Source: Cherax quadricarinatus (taxonomy: Eukaryota; Arthropoda; Malacostraca; Decapoda; Parastacidae). Taken from it: DNA of 64,000 bases. The position numbers and the translations under genes are program-made. This document shows positions 34,545-46,900 of the stretch, piece after piece. The DNA is taken from assembly GCF_038502225.1 (NCBI RefSeq), contig NC_091391.1:1833821-1897820 (forward strand), read 5' to 3'. The notes beneath the pieces are model-generated. The model had not been told where the DNA came from. It worked only from the letters and a program-made list of their open reading frames with translations, and searched no databases. Every line of letters starts with the position of its first letter. Within the stretch, counting starts at the first letter, position 1.

Positions 34545-34985
34545 TCTAAGAACATAAGAATTGAAGAACATTAGCAGTAGGCCTACTGGCCCATGCTACA
34601 CGGATGCCCAGCTCTCAGTCAACTATTCTAACTCATATTTGTCAAACATACATGTATTTTTGAAGCTACCCAACGTATTATGTTTTTTATAATGTTACTG
34701 GCAATTTTTCCATGTACGTATATATACAATTCTGTTACCAAAGTAGTGATTTCCCTATATCCTTAATAAATGAAAACGAATCCAAATTGAATTCCTTTCT
34801 ACAAATTTTTCTTTTAACCCACTGGTTGTCTCCCACTGAGGCAGGGTGACCTAAAAAGAAAAACGAAAGCTTCTCTTTTTAAATTTAGTAATGTATACAA
34901 AAGAAGGGGTTACTAGCCACTTGCTCCTCCCGGCATTTTGATCACCTTTTACGAAACGTGTAACTTGTGGAGGAAGAATTCTACA
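34545..34985 (-). mobile_element. Degenerate LINE end and a dispersed repeat
   Basis: 34545-34800 is a decayed CR1/Jockey LINE end (TAAGAACATAAGAATTGAAG, AGTAGGCCTACTGGCCCAT). 34815-34985 is a copy of the 8508 family (TTGTCTCCCACTGAGGCAGG ... GGGGTTACTAGCCACTTGCT). LINE tail pieces follow at about 35020-35065. Confidence 0.5.
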
Positions 34986-35199
34986 AGTCCTGTTATTATT
35001 ACCATATTTTACAGTGTCGAAGATGCTGACCCCCAAAACCCCCTCCAGGTATACTCCAGGTAGCACCTTGTTTATATTTCCACTTATTCCTATTATCATT
35101 TTGTACATTTTAATCATATCCTCACTTATTCTCTCTAGAAAGTTAAAGTCGAGTGCTCTTAAGCAGTTTTCAGAGTGAAGAGATGATTACTCATAAAAT

Positions 35200-35302
35200 C
35201 ATAATACAATTGCAAACCACAGAATGGGTGACTTATGCACTGGCCTGGAGTATTACAACTCACTCGTCACAGGTTCAAACCCCACCCATTCTGTGGTTTG
35301 AA
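35200..35302 (+). mobile_element. SINE-A head flanked by an inverted 14-mer
   Basis: AAACCACAGAATGGG on the left and CCCATTCTGTGGTTT on the right surround a tRNA-like head with GGTTCAAACCCC. It lies just 37 bases beyond the FKTN stop codon, so it is probably in the 3' UTR. Confidence 0.55.
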
Positions 35303-35338
35303 GCGATGATGTCAGAAGCAATGTTGTGTAGAATATGT

Positions 35339-35558
35339 TCATCTCTCATTCACAACAATGACTTCTGGCCACTCAGACTCTGGCCACATGCCATTTTCTT
35401 GTACATTAGGTGGACTAGCTTTCCAATCCCACTGTTTCATAGGTGTAAACCAGGATAATCCGTAATTCGCTCGGATGTATTCTTCTGTTTGACATGGAAT
35501 TCTCACCTTCAAATCAAGGAACTCCGTCCAGCAGAGAGTAAATGCTGGAAAAACATAT
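35339..35558 (-). CDS. FKTN: FKTN exon 7 (last)
   Basis: Acceptor TTTTCAG; the first A completes a Lys codon. Reads [60 protein letters not shown] and [12 protein letters not shown], stop TGA at 35339-35341. The WDWK-SPPNV and SEW motifs close every fukutin. Confidence 0.95.
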
Positions 35559-38500
35559 CTGAAAAAAATAATAGACATTATGAGAGTACTTTTATGGTAA
35601 CTTGCTTAAAATATTTATGGCAGGCTGTGTATTTATTTTATTTTTGTATGTTATTTATGCCTAGTGTCGTGAAGGGTTCTTAAGTGGAGTGATACTGAAA
35701 TGTAACTCACTGAAATGGTTATACCTATAATATATTGGGAATATATAAGTAGGAAGCCCAGCCTGCAGTCTGATGTCCTGACTGCCTAAGCATACGTGTC
35801 TGACTCACTATGCCCTCACAGTGGGGGCGTAATAGCAGTTCAAACTCTGCTGACCTGACGGTATTTAAAGCCCATGGCATCACGGCTAGCAGTTTGAAAC
35901 ATACTGACACTAGCTGTATTGAGCGCTTAACATATGATAGTTTGAACACATTATCAGGCATTTTAGATGCATTCCATATTGAAAAAATGCTCTTTTCCAC
36001 CTGGTGATTTTTGCTTATCGTCGGAAACCAGGAACACAACAGCCATAAATAACAAAAAAAGGCACAATACCGTGACTGGAACGATACACAAATAACCCGC
36101 ACATAAAAGAGAGAAGCTTACGACGACGTTTCGGTCCAACTTGGACCATTTACAAAGTCACACTTTGTGACTTTGTAAATGGTCCAAATCGGACAGAAAT
36201 GTTGTCGTATGCTTCTCTCTTTTATGTGCGGGTTATTTGTGTATGTTTTTTTTTTTTTTTTTTTCAACAAGTCGGCCGTCTCCCACCGAGGCAGGGTGAC
36301 CCAAAAAAGAAAGAAAATCCCCAAAAAGAAAATACTTTCATCATCATTCAACACTTTCACCACACTCACACATTATCACTGCTTTTGCAGAGGTGCCCAG
36401 AATACAACAGTTTAGAAGCATATACGTATAAAGATACACAACATATCCCTACAAACTGCCAATATCCCAAACCACTCCTTTAAAGTGCAGGCATTGTACT
36501 TCCCATTTCCAGGACTCAAGTCCGACTATATGAAAATAACCGGTTTCCCTGAATCCCTTCACTAAATATTACCCTGCTCACACTCCAACAGATCGTCAGG
36601 TCCCAAGTACCATTCGTCTCCATTCACTCCTATCTAACACGCTCACGCACGCTTGCTGGAAGTCCAAGCCCCTTACCCACAAAACCTCCTTTACCCCCTC
36701 TCTCCAACCCTTTCGAGGACGACCCCTACCCCTCCTTCCTTCCCCTATAGATTTATATGCTTTCCATGTCATTCTACTTTGATCCATTCTCTCTAAATGA
36801 CCAAACCACCTCAACAACCCCTCTTCTGCCCTCTGACTAATACTTTTATTAACTCCACACCTTCTCCTAATTTCCACACTCCGAATTTTCTGCATAATAT
36901 TTACACCACACATTGCCCTTAAACAGGACATCTCCACTGCCTCCAACCGTCTCCTCGCTGCTGCATTTACCACCCAAGCTTCACACCCATATAAGAGTGT
37001 ATGAAAGTATAGTAGTTGTGTATGTATAACAGCCATAAAAATGGGGCCCTCCAGTAACACAATCAACTTACTTGAATTTTTTCCCAGTTTTGGCTTGAGT
37101 CCCACCATTCCACATGGTAGCACCTTCAGTGTAAAAGAAAAATATGTCTAATTTGATGTCTTCTTCTTTGAAAGATAGTTCAAAACTATCATGAACTTTC
37201 CCAAACTTGTGAGAAAGCTTCAAGCCCTTTTTCTCAAATTCTGTGATGAGATTAGGAGTGTAGTTTTCGATAAAAACACCAATGTCAACATCCATAGCCC
37301 AGGAAATGATGTCACACTGGCGGTAAAAACCTGAAAGGAAGATTTCAGATTACAATGTATTGTAACAAATAAATATATTGTATTGTTTGTAAAAGTTAGT
37401 TTTACTTAAGTGAACACTTTCCATCAAGACTGAGGGACTGAACACCTTCCATCAAGACTGAGAAAGTGAACACCTTCCATCAGGGCTGAGGGACTGAACA
37501 CCTTCCATCAAGACTGAGGGACTGAACACCTTCCATCAAGACTGAGGGACTGAACACCTTCCATCAAGACTGAGGGACTGAACACCTTCCATCAAGACTG
37601 AGAAAGTGAACACCTTCCATCAGGGCTGAGGGACTGAACACCTTCCATCAAGACTGAGGGACTGAACACCTTCCATCAAGACTGAGAAAGTGAACACTTT
37701 CCATCAAGACTGAGGGACTGAACACCTTCCATCAAGACTGAGGGACTGAACACTTTCCATCAAGACTGAGGGACTGAACACTTTCCATCAAGACTGAGGG
37801 ACTGAACACTTTCCATCAAGACTGAGAAAGTGAACACCTTCCATCAGGGCTGAGGGACTGAACACCTTCCATCAAGACTGAGGGACTGAACACTTTCCAT
37901 CAAGACTGAGGGACTGAACACCTTCCATCAAGACTGAGGGACTGAACACCTTCCATCAAGACTGAGAAAGTGAACACCTTCCATCAGGGCTGAGGGACTG
38001 AACACCTTCCATCAAGACTGAGAAAGTGAACACCTTCCATCAGGGCTGAGGGACTGAACACCTTCCATCAAGACTGAGAAAGTGAACACCTTCCATCAGG
38101 GCTGAGGGACTGAACACCTTCCATCAAGACTGAGGGACTGAACACCTTCCATCAAGACTGAGAAAGTGAACACCTTCCATCAAGACTGAGGGACTGAACA
38201 CCTTCCATCAAGACTGAGGGACTGAACACTTTCCATCAAGACTGAGGGACTGAACACCTTCCATCAAGACTGAGGGACTGAACACTTTCCATCAAGACTG
38301 AGGGACTGAACACCTTCCATCAAGACTGAGGGACTGAACACTTTCCATCAAGACTGAGGGACTGAACACTTTCCATCAAGACTGAGGGACTGAACACCTT
38401 CCATCAAGACTGAGAAAGTGAACACCTTCCATCAGGACTGAGGGACTGAACACCTTCTATCAAGACTGAGAAAGTAAACACCTTCCATCAAGACTGAGGC

Positions 38501-40924
38501 ACTGAACACCTTCCATCAGGACCGAGGGACTGAACACCTTCCATCTAGGCTGAAGGACTCAATCTAGCAGAGGCAAGCCAGTAGCAATCACTGCTGCAGG
38601 AACCCACGGGAGGCCTACCAGCTACGCTACCTGTACACACGTCTCCAAACACCGTTGTTTCAACCCAGTCTCGCCATACCAGGTAATTATCTCTAGTGAA
38701 TCAACTAACAACAACTTATATTCACACTAAAGTTACTTTATGTTGTCTAGCCTTCATAAACAAACACAAACTGTCAAAAATAGCACTGGAACAGCATATT
38801 ATATACATCCACAAACTCTTTATGCTTTTGTCTGAACACTTTTGTAAGTATAGGTTAAATTGCAAATTAAAAAAGGAAAATTACAGTCTTTTAGCATGTT
38901 CTATAAAAATATTTGATGAGTATAGAGTATGCATATGACTGAAAATTGTAGATAAATGAGTTCATAGAACCGACAAGTTGAAAAATTAGACACGTGTGAC
39001 GCTTGGGTATCTTTACTGTTGAAACGTTTTGCCACACAGTGGCTTCATCAGTCTAATACAGAGGAAAATAGTTGAAATATCAGGAGTTTGGGAAAATCAG
39101 TCCCTCAGTCTGGAGTCGATGTAATCATTTGATCAAGATTGATGGATTGATTACCTCAAATTCCTGATTTTCACCATTCTCCTCTGCAATGGACTGAGGA
39201 AACCACTGTGGCAAAACATTTCCACAAGACACCCAAATGTTGAAAAATAAGTTGTGTCCATAAAAATTAAAAATACATTAATTGAGGCAACAACAAAATG
39301 GTAAAGAGAGAAGCAATAGAAGACCGAATGATAATACAGGTCAAATAAAGGACGCAAGTGCTAATAATGTGACATTTTATTGTTTCACTCTCCACAATAA
39401 AATGTCACATTACAGCCTCTCCTCACTTAACGACGGAGCCCCATTCCTAAGACCACGTCAGTAAACAAATTCGTCGCTAAGTGAGGATCATACTATAATG
39501 GTGGTGAGTTTGTGTCAACCATCTTTGATATTGTTTTAATGTCACCTTTGTGCCATTTATAACATTTCTGGTATATTTGTAAATGTTTATACAGTAGTGT
39601 ACTGTATATTGTAATAAACAGAATAGAGAAAATAGAGTATTAAGATCCCAAGAAGTTGCAGTGTCTGACAAATTCCTAAGTATTAAGATCCCAAGAAGTT
39701 GCAGTGTCTACAAATCTGTCAGACACTGCAACTTCTTGGGATCTTAATACTTAGGAATTCTTCGCCTGCCTAATTCTTGGGCACGACCTACTTCCACATT
39801 GAACAAATGTGACACGACCTATGACTGCTGCACCTCTCCTGCCATACGGTTTATAAGCTGCTTCTCCGCTGATATGCCGTATTCTATTCAAGATTGATGG
39901 ACTGAACACATCGACTCAAGGTTGAGGGACTGATTATCTCATTCTTCTCCTGTTCTTCAAGTTTCTCCTACGTATGGACTGATGAAGCCACTGTGTGGCG
40001 AAACGTTTCCTCAATAAAGATACCCAAGAGTTGCACATGTGTCTAATTTATCAACATGTCAGTTCTCTGAACCATTCATCTACTAACATATTGTTGGTAA
40101 TTCTACCATCATTAATACATAATACAGGTTGGCCATCACTAATCTGGTTCCATCACTAATCCTGCAATCATTTCGGCTAGTGTCATCGGTAAAAGTTTAC
40201 ATTCCAGGTAAACTGCAGTTTCCTGTAATTTACCATGCCAATGGTATGGGTATATAATGTTCCAACGCTGCCAGATGAGTGATGGTCGACTCGTATGAAG
40301 AAGTCAACTCAGTCTTACCAAGTAGAGTTCCGCTGCTCAACCAGAAGGGAATTTTCAACTGATCCATAAGAGTTTTAGCTTTTGCAAGTAATTTCCAAGC
40401 CTTATGTTTAAACCTGAAATAAAAAAATAAATATAATAACATGCATAAATATTTACCTGAGAAATGCAATGCATTTACAGAAGTACGTTGCTAAGTGATG
40501 AGAGGCTATACAGTGGACCCCCGGTTAACGATATTTTTTCACTCCAGAAGTATGTTCAGGTGCCAGTACTGACCAAATTTGTTCCCATAAGAAATATTGT
40601 GAAGTAGATTAGTCCATTTCAGACCCCCAAACATACACATACAAACGCACTTACATAAATACACTTACATAATTGGTCGCATTCGGAGGTAATCGTTATG
40701 TGGGGGTCCACTGTATTATTATTATTATATTATTATTATTATTTTTATTACTATTACTATTATTACTATTACTACAGTGCCGGCACTCTGAAGGAGGGGT
40801 GTTTATGTTGCAGTTTAAAAACTGTAGTGTAAAGCACCCTTCTGGCAAGACAGTGATGGAGTGAATGATGGTGAAAGTTTTTCTTTTTCGGGCCACCCTG
40901 CCTGGGTGGGAATCGGCCAGTGTC

Positions 40925-40957
<33 letters not shown>

Positions 40958-43900
40958 TATATATTCATAGAAGGTGCAGAATCCATATATGTATCATTCA
41001 GCACTACACCGCAGAGGTGAGATTAATGGTGGAATAACAAAGGTAGCTAAATTAAATCCTCAGAATAACTGACTCTGATTTAATGGACTTCAGAAATATG
41101 GAACAAAATGTACTGGGTCAGTTGATTGGGGAACAGCGGACAAAGTTAGTTGGCTACAAAATTACTCATTATTATTACTATCATGACAAAACAATTTCGT
41201 TTCTATTCACCATAGTTACATTGCTTGCAACCCACTTTCTTGTTGATTAGGCCCTGAACTACTGTAAGGAATGGTCATAGACCGGACCAGGGGGGAGGTG
41301 ACCCCTGGAATACCCTCCAGGTAGGTAGGTAAGGTAACATTTATGAAGGGATTCAGGGAAATCAATTGGCTGGACTTGGGTTGTGGAGGTGGGTAGTACA
41401 GTGCCTGCACTCTGAAGAAGAGGTGAAGATATTACAGATCTGGAAGTGGGAAGTACAGTGCCTGCACTCTGAAGAAGAGGTGAAGATATTACAGATCTGG
41501 AAGTGGGAAGTACAGTGCCTGCACTCTTAAGAAGAGGTGAAGATATTACAGATCTGGAAGTGGGAAGTACAGTGCCTGCACTCTTAAGAAGAGGTGAAGA
41601 TATTACAGATCTGGAAGTGGGAAGTACAGTGCCTGCACTCTTAAGAAGAGGTGAAGATATTACAGATCTGGAAGTGGGAAGTACAGTGCCTGCACTCTTA
41701 AGAAGAGGTGAAGATATTACAGATCTGGAAGTGGGAAGTACAGTGCCTGCACTCTTAAGAAGAGGTGAAGATATTACAGATCTGGAAGTGGGAAGTACAG
41801 TGCCTGTACTCTTAAGAAGAGGTGAAGATATTACAGATCTGGAAGTGGGAAATACAGTGCCTGCACTCTGAAGAAGAGGTGAAGATATTACAGATCTGGA
41901 AGTGGGAAGTACAGTGCCTGCACTCTGAAGAAGAGGTGAAGATATTACAGATCTGGAAGTGGGAAGTACAGTGCCTGCACTCTTAAGAAGAGGTGAAGAT
42001 ATTACAGATCTGGAAGTGGGAAGTACAGTGCCTGCACTCTTAAGAAGAGGTGAAGATATTACAGTTGTGGAGGTGGGTAGTACAGTGCCTGGGCTCTTAA
42101 GAAGAGGTGAAGATATTACAGATCTGGAAGTGGGAAGTACAGTGCCTGCACTCTGAAGAAGAGGTGAAGATATTACAGATCTGGAAGTGGGAAGTACAGT
42201 GCCTGCACTCTGAAGAAGAGGTGAAGATATTACAGATCTGGAAGTGGGAAGTACAGTGCCTGCACTCTGAAGAAGAGGTGAAGATATTACAGATCTGGAA
42301 GTGGGAAGTACAGTGCCTGCACTCTGAAGAAGAGGTGAAGATATTACAGATCTGGAAGTGGGAAGTACAGTGCCTGCACTCTGAAGAAGAGGTGAAGATA
42401 TTACAGATCTGGAAGTGGGAAGTACAGTGCCTGTACTCTGAAGAAGAGGTGAAGATATTACAGATCTGGAAGTGGGAAGTACAGTACCTGCACTCTGAAG
42501 AAGAGGTGAAGATATTACAGATCTGGAAGTGGGAAGTACAGTGCCTGCGCTTTGAAGAAGAGGTGAAGATATTACAGATCTGGAAGTGGGAAGTATAGTA
42601 CCTGTACTCTGGAGAAGAGGCGAAGATATTACAGATCTGGAAGTGGGAAGTACAGTATCTGCACTCTGAAGAAGGGGTGAGGATGCTACAGTTCAGAAGG
42701 TCATTTGAACTGTGATGTCGGCATGCTTCTTGCAAGTCGGTGTATGAATGAATAATGATGAATGCATTTCCTCTCTTTTGGGATCACCCTCCCTTGTGGA
42801 AGACAACATGTCTTAAAGAAATATAAACAAAAAATCTATTATGTAATAGTGAGAAATGTATATGAAAAAAATCTTACTGTGTTTCATATGGCGTCTCATC
42901 CTTGAGATACTTCAGGTTATAATACGCTGCTCTTGACTCATTACAAGGAATGAACTGAGAATTCTGGTGATCTTCAATGAAAGCTTCAATATTGCTGGGT
43001 ACTGTCAGCTCCACCTCATCTATTTTCACTTCTTTGGTGCTAAAGCTGTCAGAAAGTACAAGAAATTAGTTTAAGGATACTGTACTAAGGGAAAATAAAT
43101 TTTTTACATTGTTTCATACTCAAAGGTGGCACTAAGGAAGTCAAGGAGGGGCTGACATCTCCCAATAATCCACCAACCCCCAAAAAGCCACCCCTAAGCC
43201 CATCTATATAAAGCTTAGACAGCTGCGTCTGATCACATTAATTACTTAATCGAATACTGTAGATGATAGAGCCACAAGAAGCATTTAAAACTGGCTATTT
43301 GATTATTCCACCCATCAGGAGTCCAACAAGACTAGAACATCTGTTATTAGTGCAATAAAAAAAATTAAATACGAAAAGCTCATCCACCTCCCAAAAATTC
43401 TCTCTCTCGTGTGTACAACACACCATACAGTCAAACTCCGAAGTTTTCTTTGATTATTCAATATTTTTACTAATATAATATATAATAACTTTATTTCTCC
43501 AAGTACATGTACAAGGTATACATGTATACAAGGTATACAAGTACATGTACAAGGTATACAAGTACATGTGCAAGGTATACAAGTACATGTACAAGGTATA
43601 CAAGTACATGTACAAGGTATACAAGTACATGTACAAGGTATACAAGTACATGTCCAAGGTATACAAGTACATGTACAAGGTATATAAGTACATGTACAAG
43701 GTATACAAGTACATGTATACAAGTGCATGTACAAGATATACAAGTACATGTACAAGGTGTACATGTACATGGTATACAGACCATAGCTGACATACTACTA
43801 TATAGAAAGTCCCTTGTTATGCTGAGCATTTCCAGCAAATTAGGTCAATTTTGTCCCAGGATATGACCCACACCAGTACATTAACACCCAGGATGCCACC

Positions 43901-46900
43901 CACACCAGTCTACTAACACCCAGGATGCCACCCACACCAGTCCACTAACACCCAGGATGTGACCCACACCAGTCCACTAACACGCAGGATGCCACCCACA
44001 CTAGTCCACTAACACCCAAGTACCCATTTTACTGATGGGTGAACATAGACAACTGGTGTAAAAAAAACATGCCCAATGTTTCTACCCTCGCCAGGAGCTG
44101 AACCTGGACTATCACCGTGTGAAGCGAGAACTTCAGCCACCAGGCTACGGGGCATCATGATCAATTTCATTTATTTCTAATTTTATGTTACCTTCCCTTT
44201 TTTGAGGCTTGGTACATAACTCATAAATTGAAAATTAACGTGGGAGTCTCATTCAAAATATACTCAGTGGATTGCCAAAACTCTAAGTTCTTTTTACATC
44301 CAATCATTTTTTCTTACATTGATATTAAACCATTTAAAACAACATTTAAAGCTATATAGATTCTGTAACTCAAAATGAGGCAGAATATATCTGGCCCTAG
44401 GCTAGGCTCTGGGAGTAGAAAAACTCTAGGAACTCATCAAAGGAGTGTCAACAGTAAAGGTGACTCACGGAGGAAAATTTGTACATGAAAGGAAAGGATG
44501 TACTAACCGTTCATACGCACGATCAAACTTCATCTGATTCCAAGCATCTTTTGTTATGTACTGCTTAACTTGGGCTATATTATGTGGAGGTCCTTGTAGG
44601 GTATACTGCCTTAAGAAACCTGCAAAAAGTAGTAGTTGTGCATTAAATATCTTCCTAATTATAACATATCAAACTATTTCTCTATATATTCAGCACCTTA
44701 AATAGCAATTTTCTGAATGCAGTGAGATAACCACTGTAAATACAGTAAACCACTGATTTATTAGACCTCAATTTACTTATACTATGGAAATATGGGTCAA
44801 ACTCCGCTGGGCTAACAGATTTGGAAACAAAGGACAAAGTCTGTTGATTATAGACCTGTCCATTATTATGATGACGGCAAGATAATCTCAGTTCTATCCG
44901 TCACAATCACCATTACCAGCCACCCGCTCTTATATTATCTAATATACAAAATAGAAGATGTAAACTTACTAGACTATAATCCAATTAATTATTTTTTTGT
45001 AAACATGTACAATGATATGCTCTTGTAATCCTAAGTTGGGCTTAAGCTCACCTGAAATGCTGTGCATAACCATGGGCTTTAAACATGGTCTTAATTGTCA
45101 CCCATTTCTATATAAACTATGCAGTACAGTGGACCCCCGCTTTACGATCAGCTCCCAATGCGACCAATTATGTAAGTGTATTTATGTAAGTGCGTTTGTA
45201 CGTGTATGTTTGGGGGTCTGAAATGGACTAATCTAATTCACAATATTCCTTATGGGAACAAATTCGTTCAGTACTGGCACCTGAACATACTTCTGGAATG
45301 AAATAATATCGTAAGCCTGGGGTCCATTGTACAATGTTGAAATAAAGTTGCATTGTATATTGTATTCTTTACTGTGTCTTTTGTCATCAAAAACAAAAAG
45401 TCACAATACCATAACTGGAGCAATACACAAATAACGCACTCAGAGAGCAAGTTTTGATAACATTTCGGTCCGGCTTTGATCGAACTGTAACCTTCTCTCT
45501 CCTATTTATTTTTTATTTATTTATTTATTATTTGAACATGATACAGAGAAGTACAAGGAATACAATTTTTAAAGAGCAGCATACCAAAGCCCCTTGTATG
45601 CAGCACATTATGGGCAGCTTAAAATTAACTTAAGATTAACTAAGCAATGATATATTCAGTGGTACAAAAATTATTATAAACAGATAACAATTTAGTACAA
45701 ATGAGTATTACAAAGACAGGTCATATGGTCATTTACTGTGTTGCTGTGTAATCAGTAGAATGGAGTATTATGTTAGGTAATGAAGTTAAATAATAACAAA
45801 GTTTGATTGGGTCACAGGTTGACATTTATGAGATACAATAATGAGATACATATATGAGATACAATTTATGAGATACAATTATTCAGTATTTATTTAGTTG
45901 TGGGTGAGTAAGTGATTTTTGAGAAGAGACTTGAATTTATAAACAGTGTTTCTTCTATATTCACAGGTAATGAATTCCAGATTTTTGGCCTTTTATGTGC
46001 ATTGAGTTTTTACATAGCGTGAGATGGACACGAGGAACATCATGATCTGTGTCTTGTGTTATGGTCATGTGTTCTGTTAAGGTTGGTAAGGAGATGTTTG
46101 AGGGGAGGGTTAATATCAGAGAGTTAAGTGTTCTATGTACGTAGTAGGTGCAGTAATAAGTATGGATGTTTTGTATGGTGAGTAGGTTTAGAGTTTTGAA
46201 TATTAGTGGAGTGTGTTGTCTGTAGTGGGAATTTATTATCATTCTGACTGCAGCCTTTTGTTGGGTGATTAGTGGTCTGAGATGGTTTATTGTTGTTGAG
46301 CCCCATGCACAAATTCCATAGGTGAGATAGGGGTAAATAAGAGAGTAATATAGGGCCAGGAGGGCTGACTGTGGAACATAGTACCGTATCTTTGATAGTA
46401 TGCCTACGGTCTTGGAATTTTTTTGGAAATTTGTTGTATATGTGTTTGAAATTTGAATCTATTATCAAGGTGGATTCCTGAGAATTTTCCCTCTGTGAGT
46501 TTTGTGATAGGTAATCCATTTATCATTATGTTTAGAGACACATCTGTAGCTCTGTTACCAAACTGAATGTAGTACGTTTTGTCAATGTTTAGAGTAAGTT
46601 TGTTGGTCCTCATCCAGGTTGATATTTTCTGTAATTCGGTATTTACAGTATTGGCTAACATGACTGGGCTCGGGTGAGAGTAGACGTATGTAGTGTCATC
46701 TGCAAATAGTGTGGGGTTTGAGTAGTTGCGATGCATTTGGTAGGTCATTTATGTATATGAGAAAGAGAAGAGGGCCTAGGGCACTTCCCTGTGGGACACC
46801 AACTGTAATTGGCTGTGCGGAAGAGTTTGCCCCATTTGTGTTCACATATTGGCTTCTGTTGCTGAGGTATGACTTTAGGTAGTTGAGGGAGTGCCCTCTT

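Larger units (their letters stand above)
43490..44160 (-). mobile_element. SINE-B, long copy with two expanded segments
   Basis: On - the head at the right reads TAGCCTGGTGGCTGAAGTTC then CAGGTTCAGCTCCTGGCG. The body contains the 32-bp array, then GACCTAATTTGCTGGAAATG and AACAAGGGACTTTCTATATA (also at 54,950-55,000), then the 21-bp array. In FKTN intron 3. Confidence 0.7.

Noticed and set aside
37400..38565. CRISPR-like regular 28-bp repeats
   Set aside because: No unique spacers, the repeats are contiguous, and the genome is eukaryotic.
41503..42735. Frames on both strands of the second 57-bp array
   Set aside because: Period divisible by 3; simultaneous open frames on both strands show they are by-products.
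43315..43866. Tyr/Thr/Cys-rich frames on both strands
   Set aside because: 21-bp palindromic array read in several frames.
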